From Actinacidiphila bryophytorum (lineage in GTDB: Bacteria; Actinomycetota; Actinomycetes; Streptomycetales; Streptomycetaceae), in NCBI RefSeq assembly GCF_016916835.1, contig NZ_JAFFIX010000023.1:1-64000 (forward strand): a stretch of 64,000 bases of DNA, read 5' to 3'. The position numbers were made by a program, and so were the translations under genes. The notes under the pieces were generated by a model. It saw only the letters and a program-made list of their open reading frames with translations. It had not been told where the DNA came from and searched no databases. This document shows, piece by piece, positions 1 through 9,583 of this stretch (positions are counted from its first letter, which is position 1; every line of letters begins with the position of its first letter).

Positions 1-111
1 CCACCGGCCGGAAGGTGCAAGCCCACCGCAAGGGGCTGGACCTGAAGGGGCTGGGGGAACTGCGAGACCGGCCCACCACCGGCCGGAAGGTGCGAGCTCA
101 CCGCAAGGGGC
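1..111. repeat. 75-bp tandem direct repeat, intergenic repeat family
   Basis: Two 36-base copies (1-36 and 76-111) differ at two positions and are offset by 75 bases. Between them lies the GGGGAACTGCG-type core that also recurs at 7605-8050 and 53885-54135. No gene is visible in 1-187. A TAAGAT hexamer at 165-170 could be a -10 element for the next gene, but no matching -35 is clear. The repeat block probably continues left of the window. Confidence 0.6.
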
Positions 112-187
112 AGTCACCCGGGAGCGGGGGAACCCTCGGCGGGGGAGAACTCACCGGGGGAACGTAAGATCAAGGTCGAACAGTGGC

Positions 188-1450
188 GTGAGTGCGAGGG
201 AGCCGAGGCGGATGGACCGGATGGACGACGCCCCGGCGTACCCCGTGGGACTGCGGCTGCGCGGCCGCCGCGTCGTGGTGATCGGCGGCGGCCAGGTGGC
301 GCAGCGCCGCCTCCCGGCGCTGCTGACGGCCGGCGCGGACATCGTCGTGGTGTCGCCGCAGGCGACCGCGTCGGTCGAGGCGATGGCTGCCGCGGGCGAA
401 GTGCGCTGGGAGCGCCGGGCGTACCGCCCGGGCGACCTGGCCGAGGCCTGGTACGCCCTGGTCGCGTCGACCGACCCGGCCGCGAACGCCGCGGCCTCCG
501 CGGAGGCGGAGGAGCGCCGCGTGTGGTGCGTCCGCAGCGACGACGCCGACGCGGCGACCGCGTGGACGCCGGCCACCGGCCGCACGGAAGGCGTCACCGT
601 GGCGGTGCTGACCGGCCGTGACCCGCGCCGCTCGGCGGCGGTGCGGGACGCGGTCGTCGAGGGCCTGCGGGACGGCAGCCTGGTGGCGCCGCGGCACCGC
701 GAGCGGACCGCGGGCGTCGCGCTGGTCGGCGGCGGCCCGGGCGACCCGGACCTGATCACCGTGCGCGGGCGCCGCCTGCTGGCGGAGGCGGACGTGGTGA
801 TCGCCGACCGCCTCGGCCCGCGCGACCTGCTGGACGAACTGCCCCCGCACGTCGAGGTGATCGACGCGGCGAAGATCCCGTACGGGCGGGCGATGGCCCA
901 GGAGGCCATCAACGCGGCGCTGATCGAGCACGCCAAGGCCGGCAAGGCCGTGGTGCGGCTCAAGGGCGGTGACCCGTACGTCTTCGGCCGCGGTATGGAG
1001 GAGGCGGAGGCGCTGGCGGCTGAGGGCATCGCGGTGACCGTGGTGCCGGGCATCTCCAGTTCGATCAGTGTGCCGGGCGCGGCCGGCATCCCGGTCACGC
1101 ACCGGGGCGTCGCCCACGAGTTCACCGTGGTGAGCGGGCACGTGGCGCCGGACGACGCGCGTTCGCTGGTGGACTGGGCCGCGCTGGCCCGGATGCGCGG
1201 CACCCTCGTGCTGCTGATGGCCGTGGAGCGGATCGGCGCCATCGCCGACACCCTGATCGCGGGCGGCCGCCCGGCCGGCACCCCGGTCGCGGTGGTCCAG
1301 GAGGGCACCACGGCGGCCCAGCGCCGGGTGGACGCGACCTTGTCGTCGGTGGCGCGCGTGGTCGCGGAGGAGGGTGTGCGCCCGCCGGCCGTCGTGGTCG
1401 TCGGCGACGTGGTGACGGTGGGGCGTACGGCCGGTCCGTCCCGTGGCTGA
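188..1450 (+). CDS. cysG: Uroporphyrinogen-III C-methyltransferase / siroheme synthase (CysG type)
   Basis: A fused siroheme enzyme of about 420 residues. The N-terminal part (roughly 20-165) is a precorrin-2 dehydrogenase/ferrochelatase-like domain opening with a VVVIGGGQVAQRR nucleotide-binding strand. The C-terminal part (from about 176) is the SAM-dependent uroporphyrinogen-III methyltransferase, with VGGGPGDPDLIT and LKGGDPYVFGRG. It makes precorrin-2 and then siroheme for sulfite and nitrite reductases, in the cytoplasm. The GTG at 188 is used here; ATG at 212 and 224 are in frame and equally possible. The stop overlaps the next gene by eight bases, so the two are probably co-transcribed. 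Confidence 0.92.
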   Translation: MSAREPRRMDRMDDAPAYPVGLRLRGRRVVVIGGGQVAQRRLPALLTAGADIVVVSPQATASVEAMAAAGEVRWERRAYRPGDLAEAWYALVASTDPAANAAASAEAEERRVWCVRSDDADAATAWTPATGRTEGVTVAVLTGRDPRRSAAVRDAVVEGLRDGSLVAPRHRERTAGVALVGGGPGDPDLITVRGRRLLAEADVVIADRLGPRDLLDELPPHVEVIDAAKIPYGRAMAQEAINAALIEHAKAGKAVVRLKGGDPYVFGRGMEEAEALAAEGIAVTVVPGISSSISVPGAAGIPVTHRGVAHEFTVVSGHVAPDDARSLVDWAALARMRGTLVLLMAVERIGAIADTLIAGGRPAGTPVAVVQEGTTAAQRRVDATLSSVARVVAEEGVRPPAVVVVGDVVTVGRTAGPSRG

Positions 1451-2255
1451 GCCGGTCGAGGTCGGCGACCCGGACGACCCGCGGCTGCACGACTACACCG
1501 CGCTCACCGACGTGGAGCTGCGGCGCCGCCGCGAGCCCGCGGAGGGCCTCTTCATCGCGGAGGGCCAGAAGGTCGTCAGGCGTGCGCTGCGGGCCGGATA
1601 CGGGATGCGCTCGATGCTGCTCACCGCGAAGTGGGTGGACGCGCTGCGGGACGTGATCGAGGAGGTGCCCGCGCCGGTGTACGTCGTCAGCGACGAACTG
1701 GCCGAGCGCGTCACCGGCTACCACGTGCACCGCGGGGCGCTCGCCGCGATGCAGCGCAAGGTGCTGCCGGACGCCGCGGACGTCCTGGCCGGCGCCCGCC
1801 GGGTGGTGGTCATGGAGGCGGTCAACGACCACACCAACATCGGGGCGATCTTCCGCAGCGCCGCCGCGCTCGGCATGGACGCGGTCCTGCTGTCGCCGGA
1901 CTGCGCCGACCCGCTCTACCGGCGCTCGGTGAAGGTCTCGATGGGCGCGGTCTTCTCGGTGCCCTACGCCCGGCTCGACGCCTGGCCGCGGGACCTGTAC
2001 GGCACGGTCAAGGAGGCAGGTTTCCGGCTGCTGGCACTCACCCCCGCCGCGGAGGCCACCGCCCTGCCGGACCTGGCCGCGCACGAACTCCCGCGGCTGG
2101 CACTGCTGCTTGGCGCGGAAGGCCCCGGCCTGAGCCACAAGGCGCTCGCCGCCGCCGACACCCTGGTCCGCATCCCGATGTCGCACGACATCGACTCGCT
2201 GAACGTGGGCGCGGCGGCAGCGGTCGCCTTCTACGCGGTCGCCGCGGCGTCCTAG
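1443..2255 (+). CDS. TrmH/SpoU-family RNA 2'-O-methyltransferase
   Basis: A 270-residue SPOUT methyltransferase. An N-terminal RNA-binding part (about 1-105, with FIAEGQKVVRRALRAG) is followed by the knotted SAM-binding domain. Motif 1 is NDHTNIGAIFRSAAALG, motif 2 LLLGAEGPGLS, and motif 3 near the end SLNVGAAAAVAFYA. It methylates a ribose 2'-OH in rRNA or tRNA; the exact target cannot be read from sequence. The GTG start at 1443 lies inside the end of cysG, suggesting translational coupling. The 3' end overlaps the convergent WXG100 gene by four bases. Confidence 0.88.
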   Translation: MAEPVEVGDPDDPRLHDYTALTDVELRRRREPAEGLFIAEGQKVVRRALRAGYGMRSMLLTAKWVDALRDVIEEVPAPVYVVSDELAERVTGYHVHRGALAAMQRKVLPDAADVLAGARRVVVMEAVNDHTNIGAIFRSAAALGMDAVLLSPDCADPLYRRSVKVSMGAVFSVPYARLDAWPRDLYGTVKEAGFRLLALTPAAEATALPDLAAHELPRLALLLGAEGPGLSHKALAAADTLVRIPMSHDIDSLNVGAAAAVAFYAVAAAS

Positions 2256-2566
2256 CCCATCCGCCCCGAGAGCAGCCGGCGCTCCAGGTCGGCCTCGCTC
2301 TGGGTGACCTCCTTGTCGTGGCCGGCCAGTTCACGGCGCACGTAGGCGGCGAACTCGTTGGCCTGCTTGGTGATGTCGCCGGCCGCGCCGGACAGGTCGC
2401 TCGCCCAGGTGCGGGCGGTCGGCCCGCACCACACGTCGCCCTTGCCGCCGGCCATCCGGGTGTCGGCGTCCTTCAACGCGCCGGCCACGTTGGCCAGTTC
2501 GCGCTGAACGTCGTTGTTCAGCTGATTGAGGGCCGCCCACATGGGACTTGGCACCTTGTCAGCCAT
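2252..2566 (-). CDS. WXG100-family (ESAT-6-like) small protein
   Basis: About 104 residues, mostly helical: helix, a W-C-G turn (positions 47-49 counting from the upstream ATG), helix, then YVRRE, which fits the YxxxD/E type VII secretion signal. Two adjacent ATGs occur at 2569 and 2566. The GGAGG ribosome site is two bases before the first and five before the second, so 2566 is preferred. It is the last gene of a leftward operon after a lipoprotein and a 585-residue protein. No ESX ATPase or membrane genes lie nearby, so secretion is inferred from motifs only. Confidence 0.7.
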   Translation of the reverse strand: MADKVPSPMWAALNQLNNDVQRELANVAGALKDADTRMAGGKGDVWCGPTARTWASDLSGAAGDITKQANEFAAYVRRELAGHDKEVTQSEADLERRLLSGRMG

Positions 2567-2582
2567 CATGTCCTCCCGTATG

Positions 2583-3224
2583 TCACTGCGATTGTCCTGG
2601 CGTGGTGGGGAAGCCGGTCGGCACCGGCCGCGGCGAGGCCGCCGTCGGCCGGTAGCTGTCCCGGCTGCTCCCGTTGCGGTACGCGGCGAGCAGCTGCGGC
2701 TGCGCCTTGCCGAACGTCCGGCATCCGCTGAGCACGTCGAGGTAGCCGGCGCCGGGCTCGCCGCCGGACCGGTCGTGCAGGGTGAGCCGCAGCGTCACCG
2801 CACCCTGGTGCGCCGCCCAGCCGTGCAGCGGCTCCCGCTGCGGGTCGGGCATCGACGCCTCGGGGATGTCCACCGGTGTGAAGGTCCAGCCCTGCGGCCC
2901 CAGCGCGCCCTGGACCTCGGCGAGCAGCTGGGCCATCGTCACCGAGCCGTCCCGCGGCTGCAGGTAGTCCTCGATGCCGTACCTGACCGCGCCCTTGCCG
3001 TCCGGTTCGCTGTCGGCGCACCTGGTGAAGGCGCCCCGCCCGTCGGGTGTGTCGAGCGTGGCGGGCAGCGCGGGGCGCACCGTCCAGTACGTCGTCGCGA
3101 CCGCGACCCGCAGCTGCTTGGCCTTCGCGGTGCCGTCGGCCGCACTCGACCCGCCGCCGCAGCCCGCCGCCAGCGCGGCGCAGGCGAGCAGCGCGAGCGC
3201 CGGCAGCGGCCTGCGGAAGGTCAT
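2583..3224 (-). CDS. Secreted lipoprotein of unknown function
   Basis: 213 residues. The N-terminus is a lipoprotein signal: basic MTFRR, a hydrophobic Leu/Ala stretch, and lipobox LAAGC, so Cys22 would be lipidated and the protein anchored outside the membrane. The mature part has no domain I recognise; it contains several Trp and two Cys (in FTRCADSEP and LSGCRTF) that could form a disulfide. It starts two bases after the stop of the upstream 585-residue gene and ends 16 bases before the WXG100 gene, so the three act as one operon. Confidence 0.78.
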   Translation of the reverse strand: MTFRRPLPALALLACAALAAGCGGGSSAADGTAKAKQLRVAVATTYWTVRPALPATLDTPDGRGAFTRCADSEPDGKGAVRYGIEDYLQPRDGSVTMAQLLAEVQGALGPQGWTFTPVDIPEASMPDPQREPLHGWAAHQGAVTLRLTLHDRSGGEPGAGYLDVLSGCRTFGKAQPQLLAAYRNGSSRDSYRPTAASPRPVPTGFPTTPGQSQ

Positions 3225-3226
3225 GG

Positions 3227-4984
3227 TCAGTGGACTCCCGTCATCGAACCGAGCCGGCCCAGGTCGCGGTTGAGGAAGGCCTTGTCCAGCGCGTTGGCGA
3301 CCGCCGGGTCCTTCAACCACTGGTTGTACGCCTCCTTCTGGCCTGCGGTGGCGTTCTCGACCAGGTGCCCGTCGTCGGTCAGGAAGGGCTTGCCGCCGGA
3401 GTAGATCTGGGCGTACTGCTGCGGATTGCCCAGGTTGTGGTTCTTCATGTAGCTCTGGTGTGCCGCCTCGCTCCAGTCGTCCCGCCAGGTCGCGGTCGAG
3501 GGCGGGTCGCCCATCTGGTCGGCGCTGATCTTCACGATGTGGGTGCTGAAGAGGTTCAGCACGTCCTTGATGGCCGCCTTGGAGACCGTCTTGACGACCG
3601 CGCCCGGGTCGAAGGCGATGTCGACACCGGTGCCCAACACCGTGCTGAGCTGCGAGGCGACGGTGCTCTGCCAGGTGTTGGCCTCCTTGCTGCCCTTGTC
3701 CTTCATCTCCTGGTAGACCTTGGTCGCCTCGAAGCCGAAGGTGCCCTCGATCAGGCCCGCCGCGTTCTGCATCGCCGGGTTGTCCGGGTCGCTGTCGGCG
3801 ACGCTGTTGGCCATGTCCTTGCTGAACGCCAGGAGTTCGGCCGTCGCGTTGGGATTCTGCATCGACTCGTGGATGAAGCCCTCCCATGCGGAGTTGGGCA
3901 CCGACACGTGCCCGGGACCGAGGTCGACGGGGAAGGGGTCGGTCAGCGACGCCTTCACGTCGTCCCCGTAGAAGACGATGACGTCGGCGAAGACCTGCTG
4001 CATCTCCGGGTGGGTGTGGTTGTCGTGGCTGGAGTAGTACGTCACCAGCTTCGTGGTGTTGTCCGCGGCGAGTTTCGGGTCGGCGCCCGGGCCGCCGATC
4101 ATGCCCGCCTCCAGGACCGCGGCGAAGTCCTTCACGTACGGGTTCACCAGGCCGCCGGTGTGCTCGGAGTTCGCCTTCATGAACTCCGGCAGGTACTCGA
4201 TGTTGTCGTGCACGAACTGCGTGGCGGCCTTCGGGTCGGCGGCGAGCGCCTTCCACACCTCGTCGGAGTACATCGTGTTGCCCGGCGCGAGGCACTGGTC
4301 GGCCAGGTTGGTCAGCACGTCGGCGGGGAAGACCGCCTTGTTCACCAGCCCGGAGAGCAGCGACAGCGGCTCGTTGCCGTCCCTGTCCTTGAAGTCGACG
4401 CCCGCGCGCATCGCGTTGGCGACGAAGTTGGCGAGCGCCGCACGGCCGAGATCCGGGTGGTCGAAATCCAGTGCCGCGGAATTGTGCAGCAACTCCGTCA
4501 GCTGGTACTGCCCGAGTTCGGTCGCCGACGCTTTCGCGTAGTCCGGGTCGTACTGGTTGGCCTGGATCAGCTTGAGATAGTCCTGCAGGCTGATCTTGCC
4601 GTCCTTGAACTTCTTCGCGTCGTCCTGCCCGGCCTTGGCCGCCGCCTCGGACGTCGGGAAATTCCCCAGGTCGTTCGCACCCGCACCGACCATGCCGCTG
4701 CCCTGGCCGAAGTCGCCCTGCTCCTTGGCCTCGTTGGCGGCCAGGCTCTGCCGGCGCCGCAGCATCGGCAACTGGCCCTGCGCCCACGAGAAGTGCCGGT
4801 TGATGGTGCTCAGCCTGCTGGTGTCGAGGCCGATCCTGTTGGCCTGCCCCATCCACCCGTTGACCTGCGGTGCCGCGCTCCCGTTTCCGTCGTAACCGGT
4901 TTTGTTCTTCATCGAGTTGATTAGGTCCCAGAGCTTTTGCGGATCTATGCCGCTGAAGTCTCCGCCCCCGTCTGGTCTTCCCAC
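3227..4984 (-). CDS. Large hypothetical protein, first gene of WXG100 operon
   Basis: 585 residues, no signal peptide and no clear membrane segment. The first 90 residues look helical with conserved-looking Trp (KLWDLIN, FSWAQGQ), like the N-terminal helical regions of actinomycete proteins linked to WXG100 partners. The rest is mixed with repeated short helices; I see no enzyme or toxin motif. The GTG at 4984 has GAGGGA six bases upstream; an ATG two bases earlier is out of frame. The coupling to a lipoprotein and a WXG100 protein suggests a cell-surface or type VII-related role, but this is inference. It resembles the Streptomyces DUF6571-type proteins as I remember them. Confidence 0.6.
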   Translation of the reverse strand: MGRPDGGGDFSGIDPQKLWDLINSMKNKTGYDGNGSAAPQVNGWMGQANRIGLDTSRLSTINRHFSWAQGQLPMLRRRQSLAANEAKEQGDFGQGSGMVGAGANDLGNFPTSEAAAKAGQDDAKKFKDGKISLQDYLKLIQANQYDPDYAKASATELGQYQLTELLHNSAALDFDHPDLGRAALANFVANAMRAGVDFKDRDGNEPLSLLSGLVNKAVFPADVLTNLADQCLAPGNTMYSDEVWKALAADPKAATQFVHDNIEYLPEFMKANSEHTGGLVNPYVKDFAAVLEAGMIGGPGADPKLAADNTTKLVTYYSSHDNHTHPEMQQVFADVIVFYGDDVKASLTDPFPVDLGPGHVSVPNSAWEGFIHESMQNPNATAELLAFSKDMANSVADSDPDNPAMQNAAGLIEGTFGFEATKVYQEMKDKGSKEANTWQSTVASQLSTVLGTGVDIAFDPGAVVKTVSKAAIKDVLNLFSTHIVKISADQMGDPPSTATWRDDWSEAAHQSYMKNHNLGNPQQYAQIYSGGKPFLTDDGHLVENATAGQKEAYNQWLKDPAVANALDKAFLNRDLGRLGSMTGVH

Positions 4985-5153
4985 ATCAATCCCTCAGTTG
5001 TCGGCAGGCCGATTCCGGCCATCGTCTGTGGAGATGGCGAACATCCTCCCAAGGCGGGGCCGACGGCGTCCACCGTTCGGACGCCGTTGGGACCGCCTTG
5101 GGACACGGTCGGGACCTGCGGGAAACGACCCGCCGACACTCAACTGCCGCTCC

Positions 5154-6290
5154 TCACCCCGCGGCAGGCAGCCCCACGAGCCCGGCGAGCGCCGCACGGT
5201 GCCGCCCCGCGGTGCCCAGCGCGATCTCGTCGGCCTTGGCCCGCTTGAGATACAGGTGCAGCGGATGCTCCCACGTCATGCCGATACCGCCGTGCAGCTG
5301 CACCGCCTCCTCGGCGGCCCGCACCGCGACGGGGGAGACGTACGCCTGCGCCACGGCCACCGCCAGCGCCGCCTCCGCCGGGTCGTACGGCGACGCGGCC
5401 AGCACACCGGCCGCGTTGCGCGCCGCCGCCCTCGCCGAGACCACGTCGAGCCACACATCCGCCAACCGGTGCTTGAGGGCCTGGAAGGACCCCACCACCC
5501 GGCCGAACTGCCGCCGCTCGCCCAGGTATTCGACCGTCCCGTCCAGGCACCACTGCGCCACGCCCACCTGCTCCGAGGCCAGCAGCCCCGCACCGGTCAG
5601 CAGCGCCCGCTCCAGGGCGGCCGCCGCCGCGTCCCCGCCGGCCAGCAGCCGCCCCCGCGCCCCGTCCAACCGCAGATCGGCCAGCGGGCGCGTCAGGTCG
5701 AAGGACACAGGCCGGCCCACCACCGCCTCCGCCGCCGCCACCTCGTACAGACCGGGACCCTGCGGGCCGAGCGCGGGCACCACCAGCACCCCGGCGGTCA
5801 GCGCGTCCGCCACGCTGGTCACCGCGCCCGTCAGTCGCCCGCCGGCGTCCGCACGTACAGCCGACGGGAAAGTGCCCCCGGGCGCCGCCGACAGCGGGAC
5901 CGCGAGCGCCGCCGTCACCTCGCCCGCCGCGAGCCGGCCGAGCAGGGCGGCCGTCGCCGCCTCCGCGGTGCCACAGCCCAGCAGCGCCGTGGTCGCCAGC
6001 ACCGCACTGCCCAGGAAGGGCACGGGGGCCACCGCGCCGCCCAGCTCCTCCAGCACCACGGCCGCCTCCCGGGCCGACGCGCCCTGGCCGCCCAGCTTCT
6101 CCGGCACCAGCAGCCCGGCAAGGCCCAGCTCCCCGGCCAGCACCCGCCACAGTGCCGGGTCGTACGGCTCGGCCGTCTCGATACGGCCCAGCACCGCGGC
6201 GGGGCCGCACCGGTCGGCCAGCACCGCGCGGACCGCGGCGCGCAGGTCGTCCTCGACGTCGGAGTAGAGGAGATCGGGAACAGTGCTCAT
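5154..6290 (-). CDS. Acyl-CoA dehydrogenase, second subunit of a pair
   Basis: 378 residues with the acyl-CoA dehydrogenase fold: helical N-domain, central beta domain, and a C-terminal helical bundle with RRQFGRVVGSFQALKHRLAD and HGGIGMTWEHPLHLYLKRA. It lacks the strong SEPGAGSD flavin/substrate loop seen in its partner, which fits the heteromeric FadE pairs of actinobacteria where two unequal subunits share one active site. The ATG at 6290 overlaps the stop of the upstream dehydrogenase by four bases, so both are translated together. Substrate unknown; steroid or branched acyl-CoA is possible given the upstream operator. Confidence 0.85.
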   Translation of the reverse strand: MSTVPDLLYSDVEDDLRAAVRAVLADRCGPAAVLGRIETAEPYDPALWRVLAGELGLAGLLVPEKLGGQGASAREAAVVLEELGGAVAPVPFLGSAVLATTALLGCGTAEAATAALLGRLAAGEVTAALAVPLSAAPGGTFPSAVRADAGGRLTGAVTSVADALTAGVLVVPALGPQGPGLYEVAAAEAVVGRPVSFDLTRPLADLRLDGARGRLLAGGDAAAAALERALLTGAGLLASEQVGVAQWCLDGTVEYLGERRQFGRVVGSFQALKHRLADVWLDVVSARAAARNAAGVLAASPYDPAEAALAVAVAQAYVSPVAVRAAEEAVQLHGGIGMTWEHPLHLYLKRAKADEIALGTAGRHRAALAGLVGLPAAG

Positions 6291-7465
6291 CGGGGGAGGT
6301 CCTTCCAGGCGGCGTCCTTGTCGTTCCGCGGTTCCGCGGGCAGCCCGAGCACCCGTTCCGCCACGATGTTGCGCAGGATCTCGGACGTACCGCCCTCGAT
6401 CGAGTTGCCCTTCGCCCGTAGATAGCGGTAGCCGGCGTCGCGCCCGTAGAAGTCCACACTGCGCGGGCGGACCATCGTCCAGTCCCCGTACCGCAGCCCC
6501 TGCTCGCCGAGCAGCTCCAGCTCCAGGCCGCTGAGCTGCTGGTTGAGCCGGGCCAGCGACAGCTTCAGACCCGAGCCCTCGGGACCCGGCGTGCCCGCGG
6601 CCATCTGCTGGCGGACCCGCTCCGCCGTCAGCCGCGCCACCTCGGAGTCCACCCACAGCCGCAGCAGCCGGTCGTGCAGCTCCGGCGTCCGCAGCTCGGG
6701 CCGCTCCCGCCAGGTCGCGGCGACCGGCCCGACCATGCCGCTCTCCCGCGGTACGGACGCGCCGCCGCCGATCGCGACCCGCTCGTTCATCAGCGTCGCC
6801 TGCGCCACCCGCCAGCCGTCGCCCACCTCGCCCAGCCGGTGCGCGTCCGGAATCCTGACCCCGGTCAGGAACACCTCGTTGAACTCCGCCTCACCGGTGA
6901 TCTGCCGCAGCGGCCGCACCTCGACACCGGGGTCGGTCATGTCGCACACGAAGTAGGTGATCCCGCGGTGTTTGGGCACGTCGGGGTCGGTGCGGGCGAT
7001 CAGGATCGCCCAGCGGGCGGTGTGCGCGCTCGACGTCCACACCTTCTGGCCGTCCACGACCCACTCGTCCCCGTCGCGCACCGCCCGGGTGCGCAGCCCC
7101 GCCAGGTCCGAGCCGGCACCCGGCTCGCTGAAGAGCTGGCACCACACCTCCTCGCCGGTCCACAGCGGCCGCAGGAAGCGGGCCTTCTGCTCGGGGGTGC
7201 CGTACGCCAGGATCGTCGGCGCCGCCATCCCGAGGCCGATGCCGATGCGGCGGGGGTCGTTGCCGGGCGCCCCCGCCGCGGCCAGCTCCGCGTCCACGGC
7301 CGCCTGCTCGGATCTGGGGGCGCCCAGCCCGCCGAGCCCTACGGGGTAGTGCACCCACGCCAGGCCCGCGTCGAAGCGCGCCCGCAGAAACTCTCCCGGC
7401 TCCGTGGTCGCCGGGTCCCACCCGGCCAGCAGCTCCCGGACGGCCGCCCGCACCCGCTCCTCCAT
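6287..7465 (-). CDS. Acyl-CoA dehydrogenase, first subunit of a pair
   Basis: 392 residues. It has the canonical loop FSEPGAGSDLAG near residue 130, KVWTSSAHTARWAI, and the C-terminal YLRAKGNSIEGGTSEILRN stretch that sits over FAD and marks an active member. It introduces an alpha,beta double bond into an acyl-CoA, passing electrons to ETF. The ATG at 7465 is chosen because family homology begins there; longer in-frame extensions run into repeat DNA. A palindrome matching the KstR2 operator lies 24 bases before the start. The gene leads a two-gene operon with no regulator beside it. Confidence 0.88.
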   Translation of the reverse strand: MEERVRAAVRELLAGWDPATTEPGEFLRARFDAGLAWVHYPVGLGGLGAPRSEQAAVDAELAAAGAPGNDPRRIGIGLGMAAPTILAYGTPEQKARFLRPLWTGEEVWCQLFSEPGAGSDLAGLRTRAVRDGDEWVVDGQKVWTSSAHTARWAILIARTDPDVPKHRGITYFVCDMTDPGVEVRPLRQITGEAEFNEVFLTGVRIPDAHRLGEVGDGWRVAQATLMNERVAIGGGASVPRESGMVGPVAATWRERPELRTPELHDRLLRLWVDSEVARLTAERVRQQMAAGTPGPEGSGLKLSLARLNQQLSGLELELLGEQGLRYGDWTMVRPRSVDFYGRDAGYRYLRAKGNSIEGGTSEILRNIVAERVLGLPAEPRNDKDAAWKDLPR

Positions 7466-7488
7466 ACCCGCACCTTCCGTCGCCCCTA

Positions 7489-7502
7489 AGCAAGCGCTTG
7501 TT
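7489..7502. promoter_or_regulatory. TetR/KstR2-type operator palindrome
   Basis: AGCAAGCGCTTGTT fits the KstR2 consensus AnCAAGnnCTTGnT at every fixed position, with the CAAGCGCTTG core a perfect palindrome. It is 24-37 bases upstream of the first acyl-CoA dehydrogenase, where a repressor would block transcription. KstR2 controls late steroid-ring genes, including fadE genes, in mycobacteria and rhodococci. Other TetR regulators may read similar palindromes, so only the site, not the protein, is supported. Confidence 0.55.
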
Positions 7503-7604
7503 AACCTACCTCGCCACCCCCGGGGGTGACCATCCCCCCGGGGCGCGTCGCGCCACGCCCTGCCCCTTGCGGCGGGCGGTCGGCTTGCCCCCGGCGGTGG
7601 GTTG

Positions 7605-8050
7605 GTCTCGCAGTTCCCCGAGCCCCTGGGCGGGTGCCACTTGCTGTGGCGTTGCTTCCTTCCCGCTCCTCGGGCTGGGCGCGCAGTTCCCCGCGCCCCT
7701 GAAAAACGCTCACCCTCCTCCGCAAAGGGCGCCGCCTGAAAGCGCCACCCCTGCGAGAGAGGGCAACCCTCAGGGGTGCGGGGAACTGCGCGCCCAGCCA
7801 CCCGCGTACCGGAAGAAGGCAACGCCACAGCAGGTGGCACCCACCCCAGGGGCGCGGGGAACTGCGTGACCAATCACCCACCCACCGAAAGGTGCGAGCC
7901 CACCCCAAGTGGCACCCATCTGGGGGCGCGGGGAACTGCGCGACCGGCCACAGCGCACCGGAAGAGGGCAACGCCACAGAAGGTGGCACCCGCCTGGGCG
8001 CGGGGTACCGCGCGACCGGCCCACCGCCGGGGAAAGGCGACCGCCCGCCG
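7605..8050. repeat. Array of intergenic repeats with long palindrome
   Basis: The 608-base gap 7466-8073 holds no credible gene. It is built from units of 60-75 bases carrying GCGCAGTTCCCCGCGCCCC (or its complement) and a CCACTTGCTGTGGCGTTGC-like segment. Units left of about 7702 run in one direction and those right of 7770 in the other. At the junction, 7673-7702 pairs with 7770-7799 at 29 of 30 positions around a 67-base loop. The same units recur at 53885-54135 and, partly, at 1-111. Confidence 0.75.
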
Positions 8051-8073
8051 CAAGGGGCACCGCCGGGGAGGGG

Positions 8074-9336
<1,263 letters not shown>

Positions 9337-9473
9337 GTCCGTTCCCCTACCTCCGGTGGGCGAGTACCCCACTGCTGCTTCCGGTGCCTGCACCGACGGC
9401 CGGGTCGGCCGCCCACAGCTTACGGACTCAAGTCCCGCTGCGCGGTGAAGGCCCGCAGGCGGCGGGCCGTGAA

Positions 9474-9496
9474 TTGTCAGTGCCCGGTGGGATCCT
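9474..9496 (+). promoter_or_regulatory. PafBC/RecA-NDp-like promoter candidate
   Basis: TTGTCAGTG at 9474-9482, eight bases, then GATCCT. The DNA-damage promoter consensus of actinobacteria is TTGTCRGTG-N8-TAnnnT. The nine-base upstream element is exact and the spacing correct, but the -10 has G in place of the first T. It would start transcription near 9503, ahead of the gene at 9584. Confidence 0.45.
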
Positions 9497-9583
9497 GGAC
9501 ATGTGGCGAGGGGTCCGTCCGACGGGCCGTCACTACCGCGCCCCGATCCGCCAACGGTCCGTCTGCCAAAGGGGAATGACGCC

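Noticed and set aside
2252-7465. A complete type VII secretion locus
   Set aside because: No EccC-type ATPase, mycosin or membrane components are present; only a WXG100 protein and two partners.
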